This document shows, piece after piece, positions 19,044-27,975 of a stretch of DNA of 54,979 nt. Source of the DNA: QAMX01 sp003149835 (GTDB lineage Bacteria > Bacillota > Clostridia > Oscillospirales > QAMX01); the NCBI GenBank assembly GCA_959600635.1, contig CAUGMN010000007.1:1-54979 (forward strand), read 5' to 3'. The stretch's first letter is position 1. The number at the start of each line of letters is the position of its first letter. A program made the position numbers and the translations under genes. The notes below the pieces were generated by a model that worked only from the letters and a program-made list of their open reading frames with translations, had not been told where the DNA came from and made no database searches.

Positions 19044-20441
19044 TCAAAGCCCGAAAAATTCCTTTGCGTTGTCGTGCGCTATACCCGCGACAATCCGTTC
19101 CAGCAGCTTTTTGTCGTTGGGGAATTCGCCGTTGTCCACCCAGGTTCCGATGAGGTTGCAGAGAATGCGGCGGAAATACTCGTGGCGCGGATAGGAGAGG
19201 AAGCTGCGCGAATCCGTGAGCATGCCGACGAATGTGGACAGCAGGTTTAAGCTCGCTGTCTCGCGGAGCTGGCGCTCCATCCCGTCCTTGTGGTCGATAA
19301 ACCACCACGCGGAACCAAACTGGGTCTTTCCCTTGACGCCGCTGCCGCCGAAGCAGCCGCAGAGCGCGAGCATCGCATAGAAATCTTTGGGATTCAGCGT
19401 GTACAGAACCGTTCTCGGCAGCGCCGATTCACAGTCGATGCGATCCAGAAGGCGCGACAGGCTCGCGGCGACATCGTAGTCCGACATCGTGTCGAAGCCC
19501 GTATCCTTGCCGATTTTTTGGAACATCTTCGAGCTGTTGTTGCGCATCGCGCCGCAGTGCAGCTGCATCGTCCAGTTCTTTTTGGCGAAGTAACCCGCCA
19601 GACAGACCATGAGATACGATTTGTAGCCGTCCGCCTCGGCGACGGTCAGCGTGCCGCCGTTCATCTTTTTGGCAAAAATCTGCTCCGCCTCGGCGCCGTC
19701 AACGTGCGTCGCCGGCAGACGGCCGAAATCGTGGTCGGAGAGCACGCAGCCGTTGGCCGCAAAGTAATCTACGCGCGCGAACAGCGCCGTCAGAACGTCG
19801 TCGACCGTTTCGATGCGCATATTGGCCGCCGCGGAGAGCAGCTTGATGTAATCGGCAAAGTCGTCTTTTTCGATCAGCACGGCGCGGTCCGGCCGGAAAG
19901 TGGGGCGAACCGTGCAGCCCTTGACGGGGTTTGCCGCGATGGCGCGGTGCGCTTCGAGCGAATCGACGGGGTCGTCGGTGGTGCAGATGGCCTCGACGTT
20001 CGAGGAGGTGATGAAACTGCGCGCCGTCGTCTCCGGCCGCGCGAGCACGGCGTTCATGCGGTCATATAGTTCGCGGGCGTTCGACTCGGTCAGAGCCTCG
20101 TCGATGCCGAAGAAATGGCGCATTTCCAGATGCGTCCAGTGATACAGCGGGTTTCCGATCGCACATTCGAGCGTCTTGGCGTAGGCGAGAAATTTTTCAA
20201 AATCGTCGGCTTTTCCGGTGATATACTCCTCGTCAACGCCGAAAATCCGCATCAGACGCCATTTATAATGGTCTCCGCCGAGCCATGCCTCGGTGATGGT
20301 CTCATAGCGGCGGTCGGCGGCGATCTCCGCTGGATTCAGGTGGCAGTGATAATCGATGATCGGCAGATTTTTCGCCACAGAGTGATAGAGCTCCTGCGCG
20401 GTCTTTCCTCTCAGCAGAAAATTATCGTCTAAAAACTTCAT
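19044..20441 (-). CDS. uxaC: Glucuronate isomerase
   Basis: A 465-residue amidohydrolase-fold isomerase that converts D-glucuronate to D-fructuronate and D-galacturonate to D-tagaturonate in uronate catabolism. The start MKFLDDNFLLRGKTAQELYH is typical, and IIDYHCHLNP carries the metal-site HxH. Further family signatures are ICTTDDPVDSLEAH, NWTMQLHCGAMRNNS, GKTQFGSAWWFIDHKDGM and LTDSRSFLSYPRHEYFRR near the C-terminus. The Met at 20441 was chosen with AAGGGG 9 nt upstream. It lies 16 bp after murC, so it is probably co-transcribed from the mreB promoter, an unusual partner. No other uronate pathway genes are in the window. Confidence 0.95.
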   Translation of the reverse strand: MKFLDDNFLLRGKTAQELYHSVAKNLPIIDYHCHLNPAEIAADRRYETITEAWLGGDHYKWRLMRIFGVDEEYITGKADDFEKFLAYAKTLECAIGNPLYHWTHLEMRHFFGIDEALTESNARELYDRMNAVLARPETTARSFITSSNVEAICTTDDPVDSLEAHRAIAANPVKGCTVRPTFRPDRAVLIEKDDFADYIKLLSAAANMRIETVDDVLTALFARVDYFAANGCVLSDHDFGRLPATHVDGAEAEQIFAKKMNGGTLTVAEADGYKSYLMVCLAGYFAKKNWTMQLHCGAMRNNSSKMFQKIGKDTGFDTMSDYDVAASLSRLLDRIDCESALPRTVLYTLNPKDFYAMLALCGCFGGSGVKGKTQFGSAWWFIDHKDGMERQLRETASLNLLSTFVGMLTDSRSFLSYPRHEYFRRILCNLIGTWVDNGEFPNDKKLLERIVAGIAHDNAKEFFGL

Positions 20442-20457
20442 GTGTAAATTCCCCTTT

Positions 20458-21828
20458 TTATTCGGATCGGCCAAGCAGCAGCCCGGCCGCCTTGTTGACG
20501 TTGCCCGCTCCGCAGGTCAGGATCAGATCGCCCGGCGCAGCCAGCTCCGCGAGCCGTTCGGCCGCTTCTTCGAGCGTCGGCGCGTATACGGCGTTGGGCA
20601 GCTCCGCAGCCAGGTCGGCCGAGGAAATCCCGTAGGTGTTTTTTTCGCGGGCGGAGAAAATATCGGTGAGCACGGCGACATCGGCCAAGCGCAGCACCTC
20701 GCAGAAGCGGTCTCTGAGCAGCGCCGTCCGCGAATAGGTGTGGGGCTGAAAGAGACAGATCACGCGCCGGTATCCATAGGAACGCGCGGTTTTGAGCGTT
20801 GTTTCCAGCTCGTCGGGGTGGTGCGCGTAATCGTCGACAATGTCGGCGCCGCGGAAGGAGCCGAGCCGCTGGAAGCGGCGCAGCACGCCGGTATACGAGG
20901 AGACGCCCGCCGCGATTTGCTCCGGCGCAAACCCGTAGCCGCGCAGAACGGTTGCCACGGCGAGCGAATTTGAAACATTGTGCAGCCCAGGCACCGACAG
21001 CCGGATCTCGCAGAGCACCGTATCGTCCTCGGTCAGCGTATAGACATAGCAGCCCCGCTCGGCTTTCAGAGCCTTGGCGCGGTAACGACCGTTTTCAACG
21101 CCGTAGGTGAGAATCCGGCGGTCAAGACCGGCGACGGCGCGCATGGCGTTGGCGTTGTCGGCGTTGACGACGACCGCGCCGCTCTGCGGCGTATGCGCGG
21201 CGAATGCCGCAAACGCGCCGACGATCTCCTCAACGCCGGAATAGTAGTCGAGATGGTCGGCCTCGACATTGAGGATGACGGCCGTCTCCGGGTACAGGTA
21301 GAGAAACGAGCGGCAGTATTCGCACGACTCGGCGACGAACCATTCGTCCTCCCCGAGCGTATACGTCCCGCCGATCTCCGGCAGCGCCGCGCCTAAAAAT
21401 GCGGTCGGATGCCGGCCGCTTTGGAGCAGCGCGTGCGTCAGCATTCCGGATGTGGTGGATTTCCCGTGCGTTCCGGCGACGCCGACGGAGCGCGGATATT
21501 CGCGCATGATGTGGCCGAGCACGTCGGGGCGCTCGAAAACAGGGATCCCCGCCTGCCGCGCATAGGCCATGTCGGGAGAGGAATCGGCGATCGCCGCATT
21601 GCGGACGATGACCGCCGCGCCGGCGACAAACTCCGGCAAATGCCCGATGGAAACGGGGATTCCGCTGCGCCGCAGCATCGCCACGGTCTCGGAGTCGTTG
21701 CGGTCGCTGCCCGTTACCTGCGCGCCGCGGCGTTTGAGTTCCAGCGCCAGCGACGACATCATCACGCCGCCGATTCCGATAAAATGAATCCGCGCTTTTT
21801 CCGCAACCGCTTTTTCAAGCTGATCCAT
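20458..21828 (-). CDS. murC: UDP-N-acetylmuramate--L-alanine ligase
   Basis: A 456-residue Mur ligase that adds L-Ala to UDP-MurNAc using ATP in the cytoplasmic part of peptidoglycan synthesis. The N-terminal Rossmann motif HFIGIGGVMMSSLA, the ATP loop GVAGTHGKSTTSGM (about residue 107), LNVEADHLDYY, and the C-terminal domain motifs DDYAHHPDELE and FQPHTYSRT are all present. Length is normal for the family. The start has GGAGGA 12 nt upstream. It follows mreB by 30 bp, coupling a wall precursor enzyme to a cell-shape protein. Confidence 0.96.
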   Translation of the reverse strand: MDQLEKAVAEKARIHFIGIGGVMMSSLALELKRRGAQVTGSDRNDSETVAMLRRSGIPVSIGHLPEFVAGAAVIVRNAAIADSSPDMAYARQAGIPVFERPDVLGHIMREYPRSVGVAGTHGKSTTSGMLTHALLQSGRHPTAFLGAALPEIGGTYTLGEDEWFVAESCEYCRSFLYLYPETAVILNVEADHLDYYSGVEEIVGAFAAFAAHTPQSGAVVVNADNANAMRAVAGLDRRILTYGVENGRYRAKALKAERGCYVYTLTEDDTVLCEIRLSVPGLHNVSNSLAVATVLRGYGFAPEQIAAGVSSYTGVLRRFQRLGSFRGADIVDDYAHHPDELETTLKTARSYGYRRVICLFQPHTYSRTALLRDRFCEVLRLADVAVLTDIFSAREKNTYGISSADLAAELPNAVYAPTLEEAAERLAELAAPGDLILTCGAGNVNKAAGLLLGRSE

Positions 21829-21858
21829 ACCGAACTTTTTTCCTCCGATCGCCGGCGC

Positions 21859-22899
21859 TCACATGCGCTGAATCTGCCGCTTGCGCGAGATGTTGATCGA
21901 ACCTTCCTGCATCATCATGATGTTGTCGAGGGCCTTTCCTGTTCCATAGGCGACGCAGGAAACGGCGTCGTCGGCGATGTGCGTCTCGATGCCGGTGTGC
22001 GACGAGATCAGCTTGTCAAAGCCGTAGACAAGGCAGCCGCCGCCGGTCATGGTGATGCCGTTGGTCGAAATGTCTGCGACGAGCTCCGGCGGCGTGCGCT
22101 CCATGACCGAGTGAACGGCCTCGATGATGTTGACCGAGACTTCCTCAAAGGCCTCTAAGATCTCGGAAGAACTGACCATAAACACTTTCGGCAGGCCGGT
22201 CATCAGGCAGCGCCCCTTGACGTCCATGGAGATTTCCTCCGGGCGCGGATAGACGCAGCCGATCTTGATTTTCAGCTCCTCGGCCGTGCGCTCGCCGATG
22301 AGCACGTTGTGCTTTCTCTTTATGTACTTGATGATCGCCTCGTCAAAGCGGTCTCCGGCGATTTTGATCGAGCTGGACTCGACGATTCCGCCCAGAGAGA
22401 TGACGGCGATGTCCGTCGTTCCGCCGCCGATATCGACGATCATGTTCCCGTTGGGCTTGGAGATGTCGATTCCCGCGCCGATGGCCGCGGCGACCGGCTC
22501 TTCAATCAGGTAGACCTGCCGCGCGCCCGCCTGCAAGCCCGCGTCGAACACGGCTCGCTCCTCGACCTCGGTAATACCGCTCGGAACGCAGATGATGATA
22601 CGCGGCTTGACAATGCGGAAGCCGCAGACCTTTTTGATAAACTCCTTGATCATCCGCTGCGTCACCTCGTAATCCGAGATCACGCCGTCGCGTAGCGGAC
22701 GGATCGCGACGATGTTGCCCGGCGTTCTGCCGAGCATCTTCTGCGCCTCCGAGCCGACGGCGAGCATGCGGCCGGTATCCTTATTCAGCGCGACGACGCT
22801 CGGTTCGCGGAGAACGATCCCTTTCCCCTTGACATAAACCAGAATCGTGGCCGTGCCGAGGTCAATTCCGATGTCGCTTGTAAACATATCGATAACCAC
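21859..22899 (-). CDS. mreB: Rod-shape protein MreB/Mbl family
   Basis: A 346-residue bacterial actin that forms membrane-bound filaments guiding lateral wall synthesis. DIGIDLGTATILVYVKGKGI is the phosphate-1 loop, IVDIGGGTTDIAVISLGGI the phosphate-2 loop, and TGGGCLVYGFDKLI the adenosine motif. RTPGNIVAIRPLRDGVISDY is typical of MreB/Mbl. The annotated start is GTG (MVIDM); an internal ATG at 22887 (MFTSDIG) is equally possible because no strong ribosome binding site fixes either. mreC and mreD do not follow; murC and uxaC do. It could be Mbl rather than MreB proper. Confidence 0.93.
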   Translation of the reverse strand: MVIDMFTSDIGIDLGTATILVYVKGKGIVLREPSVVALNKDTGRMLAVGSEAQKMLGRTPGNIVAIRPLRDGVISDYEVTQRMIKEFIKKVCGFRIVKPRIIICVPSGITEVEERAVFDAGLQAGARQVYLIEEPVAAAIGAGIDISKPNGNMIVDIGGGTTDIAVISLGGIVESSSIKIAGDRFDEAIIKYIKRKHNVLIGERTAEELKIKIGCVYPRPEEISMDVKGRCLMTGLPKVFMVSSSEILEAFEEVSVNIIEAVHSVMERTPPELVADISTNGITMTGGGCLVYGFDKLISSHTGIETHIADDAVSCVAYGTGKALDNIMMMQEGSINISRKRQIQRM

Positions 22900-22971
22900 A
22901 ATCTTTCTTCAAACGGCGCAAAGCGCTCAAAATCTGATCTGTTTTCCGTTTTGTTTTATGAAAACCCTATA

Positions 22972-23736
22972 TTATATTATACCGCATTCGTCTGTCGATT
23001 TCAACCGTTTCCTGCTTTTTTCCAGCTCTGTCTGCGCAGCGGCGACGCAGACAACGCTCGCCGGCAGCAGAAACGCGACGGTTTTGGCGGCCTCCGCCAT
23101 GGTCGCGCCGGTTGTAATCACGTCGTCGACCAGCAGAATATGCTTTCCGGCGGCGAGAGCGGCGTTTTTTTCCACGGTCCGATACGCCCCGACGACGTTG
23201 GCGCGCCGCGCGCGCTCGTCGAGCTCCGACTGCGCCGGGGTGTCGCGCGGTTTGTCCAGCAGCCGCGCCAGCGGCAGGCCGAGGCGCTTCGCCAGCTCCG
23301 CCGCAAAGAGGCGCGCCTGATCGTAGCCGCGCTTTCTCAGCCGCTTCTTCGAGACCGGCACATAGGTGACGAGCTCCGGCATCAGAATGTCGCGGTTTTC
23401 CACGGCTCTCCGCACGGCTTCGGCCGCATACGCCGCGAACACGGGCGCATACGACTGCATGCCGCTGAACTTATAGCGGACGAGCGCTTCGCGGACCGCG
23501 CCTTTGTAGTAAAACGGCGCGACGACCGCGGCGGCAAATTCGATGTGCTTTTTCCGCGCGTCTAAGCATTCCTCGCCTCTGCCGGCGGCCATCGGCAGAT
23601 TCTTTTCACAGGCTGGGCAAATCGTATCGTCCAGACCGCCGGCGAGACGGCGGCAGCAGATGCAGCGCGACGGAAACAGCAGCGCCAGCAAATGCCGCCA
23701 GGCGCTCTCTGCGGCGCGTTTCAGGCGTTTCAGCAC
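22972..23736 (-). CDS. comF: ComF family phosphoribosyltransferase-like protein
   Basis: A 254-residue protein with the ComF layout. There is an N-terminal zinc-finger region (FPSRCICCRRL and TICPACEKN, Cys-x2-Cys twice), then a PRTase domain with PVSKKRLRKRGYDQA and the PRPP loop ILLVDDVITTGATMAEAAK. ComF is needed for DNA uptake in competent B. subtilis and interacts with the transformation machinery. The start is GTG at 23736, overlapping the recD2 stop by 7 bp, so translation is coupled. An ORF upstream of this codon is only a shadow of recD2. No other com genes are in the window. Confidence 0.9.
   Translation of the reverse strand: MLKRLKRAAESAWRHLLALLFPSRCICCRRLAGGLDDTICPACEKNLPMAAGRGEECLDARKKHIEFAAAVVAPFYYKGAVREALVRYKFSGMQSYAPVFAAYAAEAVRRAVENRDILMPELVTYVPVSKKRLRKRGYDQARLFAAELAKRLGLPLARLLDKPRDTPAQSELDERARRANVVGAYRTVEKNAALAAGKHILLVDDVITTGATMAEAAKTVAFLLPASVVCVAAAQTELEKSRKRLKSTDECGII
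22976..23004 (-). promoter_or_regulatory. Sigma-A promoter of the mreB-murC-uxaC operon
   Basis: On the minus strand TTGAAA (23004-22999) and TATAAT (22981-22976) are separated by exactly 17 bp. A second overlapping TATAAT follows at 22976-22971. The promoter lies inside the 3' end of comF. It gives a leader of about 70 nt before the GTG of mreB. Confidence 0.8.
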
Positions 23737-26000
23737 AGTTCCGCACCGTCCCGGTACGCCGACAGCCGCGCCAGCAGCCCGCTGTACCGCTTTAAGCGCC
23801 GTTTGTTGGACACCATCGCCGCGACGGATTCGGGGTTGCCGACGATGATGAGCAGCTCTTTGGCGCGCGTCATCGCCGTATAGAACAGATTGCGGTTTAA
23901 AAGCCGCGAGCGCACCAGCGAAGCGACGAACACCACGGCCCGGAACTCGCTGCCCTGCGCCTTGTGAACCGTGACCGCGTAGGCGTGCTCCAAATCGTCG
24001 AGCATGTCGAAAGCGTAATCGCAGGATTTGTCGTCGAATTCCACCGTCACCGTCTGCGCGGGGATATTGATCTTCTTCACCACGCCGATGTCGCCGTTGA
24101 AGACGCCGCGCCCCTCGCCGATGTCGGGCGCGCCGGGCGGCCGCTTCCATTCGAGGTCGTAGTTGTTCCGAACCTGCATGACGCGGTCGCCCTCGCGGAA
24201 AGTGACGCGCCCGTTCGGGCGCTCCGCTTTGCCCTCGGCGGGCGGATTGACGAGATCGCGCAGGATCTCATTGAGCCGGACGACGCCCTCGGCGAACTGG
24301 CGCGACGGCGAAAGCACCTGGATATCCTCAGGCGGAATGCCCATGTTTTTGGGCAGCCGCCGCGTACAGAGATCGGCGACCGTGGAAATCACCTCGTCGC
24401 TGCTGCGGCGGTTGAGAAAGAAGAAATCCTTTTTGTTGTTGGCGAGCTGCGGCATCTCGCCGCGGTTGACCGCGTGCGCGTTCATGACGATGTCGCTCTC
24501 CTGCGCCTGACGGAAGATCTCATCCAAATGCACCGAGCAGGCGATGCCGCTGCGGATGATATCGGCCAGCACCGTTCCCGGGCCCACCGACGGGAGCTGA
24601 TCCGGGTCGCCCACCAAAATCAGGCGGCAGCCGTTTTTCAGCGCCGTCAGCAGCGCGGCGAACAGCGGCAGATCGACCATCGACACCTCGTCGAGGATGA
24701 CCGCGTCGGCGTCGAGCGGGTTTTCTTCGTTGCGCGCAAAGCGGATGCCGCCGTCGGCGTATACGACCTCCAAGAGGCGGTGGATGGTCTTTGCTTCCCG
24801 GCCGCACAGCTCGCTGAGGCGTTTGGCCGCCCGCCCCGTCGGCGCGGCCAGCAGGGTCTTGGCGTTCATGCGGTCGAGCAGGCCGAGCATGCCGCGCACC
24901 GCCGTCGTCTTGCCCGTGCCCGGCCCGCCGGTCAGCACCATGACCGGCTCAGTTACCGAGGCGATCACGGCCTCGCGCTGTTTTTCCGAAAAGTCGATGC
25001 CAAAGCCCGCTTCCAGCTCCGCCAGCGCCAAATCCGCGCCGCGCGGCTTTTCATAGCGGCGCGACGACAGAAATACGAGGCGCCGCGCCGCGTATTCCTC
25101 GGCCTCGTACATCATTTTGAGATAACACATCTCCATGCCGCCGACCGTACAGAGCACCACCGTGCCGTCGGCGGCCATCAGCGCCATGGCCTCGGCCGCT
25201 TTTTCCGGCGCAATCGACAGAAACTGCGCGGTGACCTCGACGAGCCGCTGCGCGGGCAGACAGACATGTCCCTCGTTTTCGTTGTAATACAGTTCAAACG
25301 CAATCCCCGCCTCGATGCGTTCCAGCGATTCGACGCCAAAGCCGAAGCTCTGCGCCATGCGGTCGATCTGCCGGAAATCCACGCAGTACGGTTCCAGCAC
25401 CAGCTTATACGGATCGGCGGTGACAAACTCGCGGCTCCTGTGGCCGTAGCGCTTATAAACCGCCATCGCCACCGACATATCGATGCCGTATTCGGAAAAA
25501 AAGGTCATCAGCTCGCAGACGGCGATCTTTGTGCGCAGCTCGTCCGAAATCGTTTCGGCGCGCGCATGCGTCATGCCCTTGATGGCGAGCAGCTCCTCGG
25601 GGCGGTTCTCGATGACGTCGAAGGTCTCGATTCCGAATTTCGAGACGATTTTGCGCGCAGTGACCGGCCCGATCCCCTTGACCGCGCCAGAGGCGAGATA
25701 GCGCAGGATCGCGCCCGCCTCGCCCGGCAGCATCCGATCGATGTGCGCGCATTTGAACTGGCTTCCGTAGACGGCGTGCGTCGTATACGCGCCCTCGGCG
25801 AAAATGCTTTCGCCTTCTCCGGGGTACGGAATGATGCCGACGGCGGTGACGACCCCGCCCTCGGCCAGCTCGACCTCTACCACCGAATACCCGTTTTCCT
25901 CGTTGGTATAGACAACCGACACAATGTCGCCGCTGATGGACGCCGTACCGCCGCTCTCCCCTGTGTCCGCGCCCGGAAAAGCGCCGTATTCCTCTGTCAA
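23730..26000 (-). CDS. recD2: ATP-dependent DNA helicase RecD2 (YrrC type)
   Basis: A 756-residue SF1B 5'-3' helicase, the RecD-like protein of bacteria without RecBC. An N-terminal OB-like domain (GDIVSVVYTNEENGYSVVEV) precedes helix-hairpin-helix repeats (GIGPVTARKIVSKFG, IKGMTHARAETI). The helicase core shows Walker A VLTGGPGTGKTTAVRG, Walker B VILDEVSMVDLPLF, LVGDPDQLPSVGPG and the C-terminal AYAVTVHKAQGSEF. It acts in repair and fork maintenance. The start is TTG at 26000, strongly supported by GAAGGAGG about 8 nt upstream. It overlaps the ECF gene stop as TTGA. Confidence 0.95.
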   Translation of the reverse strand: MTEEYGAFPGADTGESGGTASISGDIVSVVYTNEENGYSVVEVELAEGGVVTAVGIIPYPGEGESIFAEGAYTTHAVYGSQFKCAHIDRMLPGEAGAILRYLASGAVKGIGPVTARKIVSKFGIETFDVIENRPEELLAIKGMTHARAETISDELRTKIAVCELMTFFSEYGIDMSVAMAVYKRYGHRSREFVTADPYKLVLEPYCVDFRQIDRMAQSFGFGVESLERIEAGIAFELYYNENEGHVCLPAQRLVEVTAQFLSIAPEKAAEAMALMAADGTVVLCTVGGMEMCYLKMMYEAEEYAARRLVFLSSRRYEKPRGADLALAELEAGFGIDFSEKQREAVIASVTEPVMVLTGGPGTGKTTAVRGMLGLLDRMNAKTLLAAPTGRAAKRLSELCGREAKTIHRLLEVVYADGGIRFARNEENPLDADAVILDEVSMVDLPLFAALLTALKNGCRLILVGDPDQLPSVGPGTVLADIIRSGIACSVHLDEIFRQAQESDIVMNAHAVNRGEMPQLANNKKDFFFLNRRSSDEVISTVADLCTRRLPKNMGIPPEDIQVLSPSRQFAEGVVRLNEILRDLVNPPAEGKAERPNGRVTFREGDRVMQVRNNYDLEWKRPPGAPDIGEGRGVFNGDIGVVKKINIPAQTVTVEFDDKSCDYAFDMLDDLEHAYAVTVHKAQGSEFRAVVFVASLVRSRLLNRNLFYTAMTRAKELLIIVGNPESVAAMVSNKRRLKRYSGLLARLSAYRDGAELC

Positions 26001-26677
26001 GCGTTCGTCCCTCCTTCGTCATGCAGGTTTGCCGAGTCGTTTTCATTGGCTTTTTTCTTTACAAACGGCCGGCCGATTCCGCTGCGCCGAGCAATCGCCG
26101 CGACGGGCAGGCTCAAAAACAGCAGCAGACAGGCGTTGCAGAGCGCGTGGGAAACCTCAAACCAGAAGCTCGCCGCGCAGGAGGCGATTACGGCCGCCCA
26201 CGTAAACGGCAGAAAGCCGTCCACAAAATACACCAAATTTGAAACCCAGCCGAATACAAAGCCCCATACAAAGCCGTATACGGCCAGCAGCCACAGCTTT
26301 CGCGGCAGATAGGCCGCGCCAAGCCCCATCAGGCCCCACAGCATCATCCGCCACGGCGTATAGATCGAGACGACCGACAAGAAATCAAACAGCAGCGCGC
26401 TCACCGCGCCGGCCGCGAGCCCCGCGCCCGGGCCGAGCAGCACGCCCGCCATCATCACCAGAAAGCTTGTCGGCTGAACGCCGGGGATCGCCCGCATCGC
26501 GGCGCCGAGCGCGCCCGCCAGCGCGCAGAAGACGCCGATCAAAACCATGCCGCGCGTTCCCACGCGGCGAATATTTCTGCCGTAGACGACAAACAGCGCC
26601 ACAAGCGCGAGCAATAACAGGACTTCCGGCGTGCCAAACATTTTAATGGCGGCGATTATCTTGTCAAAAAAGCCCAT
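25997..26677 (-). CDS. ECF transporter S component
   Basis: A 226-residue membrane protein with about six hydrophobic segments, shaped like substrate-binding (S) subunits of energy-coupling factor vitamin importers. Examples are LLLLALVALFVVYG, MVLIGVFCALAGALGAAM, FLVMMAGVLLGPGAGLAAGA and WLLAVYGFVWGFVFGW. The GPGAGLAAGAVSALLFDF segment and the short loop ending in TPWRMMLWG are typical of the vitamin B12/cobalt-like branch. The substrate cannot be assigned. No EcfA or EcfT genes are nearby, so it would use a shared module encoded elsewhere. The C-terminal tail is charged and cytoplasmic. It overlaps recD2 by 4 bp. Confidence 0.8.
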   Translation of the reverse strand: MGFFDKIIAAIKMFGTPEVLLLLALVALFVVYGRNIRRVGTRGMVLIGVFCALAGALGAAMRAIPGVQPTSFLVMMAGVLLGPGAGLAAGAVSALLFDFLSVVSIYTPWRMMLWGLMGLGAAYLPRKLWLLAVYGFVWGFVFGWVSNLVYFVDGFLPFTWAAVIASCAASFWFEVSHALCNACLLLFLSLPVAAIARRSGIGRPFVKKKANENDSANLHDEGGTNA

Positions 26678-26712
26678 TGTTCTTTCCCTATTCTTTCGTA
26701 TTCAGACGCTCG

Positions 26713-27651
26713 TTACAGCACGGCGTTCGCCAGCGTCACCAGCAGCGGCACGGCGACGAGCATGATCAGCGCCGTTGCCGACAGCAACCGGGCCGCAAGC
26801 AGATCGTCGGCGCCGCTGTTTTTCGCCACCAGCACCGACTGATTCATCGCCGGCATCGCCGACATCAGCAGGTAGACGCGCGCGGGCGTTCCGTTCAGCC
26901 CCGTCAGCAGGCAGACGGCCAGAACGATCAGCGGGCTGAGCACGGCGCGGCCAAGCATGGCCAATACCCCTGCGCGCCCGAAACGGAACATCTCCCGAAA
27001 GCCGAGCTTGGCAATCGACGCGCCGACCAAAATCATACAGATCGGCGTATTCATCTGCCCGATGGCGGAGACGGCCTTGGCAACGGCTTTGGGCACGCCG
27101 AGGCCGGTCAGCACGAAAAACAGACCGAGCAAAAAGCCGAGCAGCGCCGGAGAGAACACGCGCCGCAGGCTTTTCAGGTTCAGCCGGATTCTCTCGCCGC
27201 CGTCCGCGGCGATCATGCCGGCGCCGATGGTCCAGAACAGCACGGTATTGGCCGCGTAGTATAAAATAACAAACGGAATCCCCGCCTCGCCGAAAATCGA
27301 CGTACAGACAGGAAGGCCGATGATGATCGTGTTCGACATGGAAAACACCGACGCCGTCAGGCCGCGCCGGTTCGGCTCGACGCGGCACAGCCTGACGAGC
27401 GCAAGCGCCAGCGCGAGGCTGAGCGCGATCGTCAGAACCGGCAGAAGAAAACAGAGCGGGTTTTCTACGGAAAGCCCGTCGCCTAAATAAGCGACGGCGT
27501 TTGTAAACAGCGCGCACGGAACGGCGATTTTCAGCGCCAGCTTGACCAGCAGCGCCTCGCCCTTGGCGTCGATCCACCCGGCTTTATACAGCGCGAAGCC
27601 GACCGCCATCATCAAAAACAGTGAAACGATTCCATTGATCGTATCCGCCAA
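26713..27651 (-). CDS. AEC family transporter (auxin efflux carrier-like)
   Basis: A 312-residue protein with about ten membrane segments and the inverted-repeat form of the auxin efflux carrier (PIN-like) family. MADTINGIVSLFLMMAVGFA begins the first half; TPICMILVGASIAKLGFREM begins the second. ALKIAVPCALFTNAV and LMSAMPAMNQSVLVAKN are the crossover regions. Bacterial members move organic acids such as malate, or are uncharacterised. The start is TTG at 27651 with GGAGG 9 nt upstream. A good promoter lies about 60 bp upstream. It heads an operon with the ECF S component, recD2 and comF. Confidence 0.88.
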   Translation of the reverse strand: MADTINGIVSLFLMMAVGFALYKAGWIDAKGEALLVKLALKIAVPCALFTNAVAYLGDGLSVENPLCFLLPVLTIALSLALALALVRLCRVEPNRRGLTASVFSMSNTIIIGLPVCTSIFGEAGIPFVILYYAANTVLFWTIGAGMIAADGGERIRLNLKSLRRVFSPALLGFLLGLFFVLTGLGVPKAVAKAVSAIGQMNTPICMILVGASIAKLGFREMFRFGRAGVLAMLGRAVLSPLIVLAVCLLTGLNGTPARVYLLMSAMPAMNQSVLVAKNSGADDLLAARLLSATALIMLVAVPLLVTLANAVL

Positions 27652-27710
27652 AAAAAAGACCTCCCACGCCCGCGGCCGGCCAGCAGCCCCACGGGCGGAT
27701 GTTCCTTTTT

Positions 27711-27739
27711 ATTTTACATCACCATCCGCTAAAAAGCAA
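27711..27739 (-). promoter_or_regulatory. Sigma-A promoter of the AEC-ECF-recD2-comF operon
   Basis: On the minus strand TTGCTT (27739-27734) and TAAAAT (27716-27711) are separated by exactly 17 bp. The start would be near 27704, about 50 nt upstream of the TTG start codon. Confidence 0.7.
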
Positions 27740-27899
27740 GGAATTTCTGTGCGGCTCAGACGTTTGCACACATTGGCTCGCGCGCGTTTCAGAGCAAATC
27801 CGCGGTCTTTCCGCCGTCTTTCCCGGCGCGCAGCGATCATCCGAGGCGCGTCTATATGGCAGCGGTTGTTCATTCAGACCGTTTTGGCGGCAAAAGGAC

Positions 27900-27928
27900 T
27901 TGACTTCATGCGCAGAATCCGGTATCAT
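27900..27928 (+). promoter_or_regulatory. Sigma-A promoter of the UroD-family gene
   Basis: TTGACT (27900-27905) and TATCAT (27923-27928) are separated by exactly 17 bp. The ATG at 27976 has AAAGGGG about 10 nt upstream. This places transcription start near 27935. Confidence 0.75.
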
Positions 27929-27975
27929 TACCGTATCCTAATTTTTCAGATTGATGATAAAGGGGCGTATCGGTT

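Larger units (their letters stand above)
27652..27975. other. Divergent intergenic region (324 bp)
   Basis: The gap between the divergent AEC and UroD-family genes contains the AEC ribosome binding site, one minus-strand promoter (27711-27739) and one plus-strand promoter (27900-27928). The roughly 160 bp between the two promoters shows no coding frame or known RNA motif that I recognise. Confidence 0.6.

Noticed and set aside
23964..26312. A 782-codon plus-strand open frame opposite recD2 and the ECF gene
   Set aside because: It mirrors the codon pattern of recD2 in a GC-rich genome, has low-complexity Arg/His-rich content, no family motifs and no ribosome binding site. It is a shadow frame.
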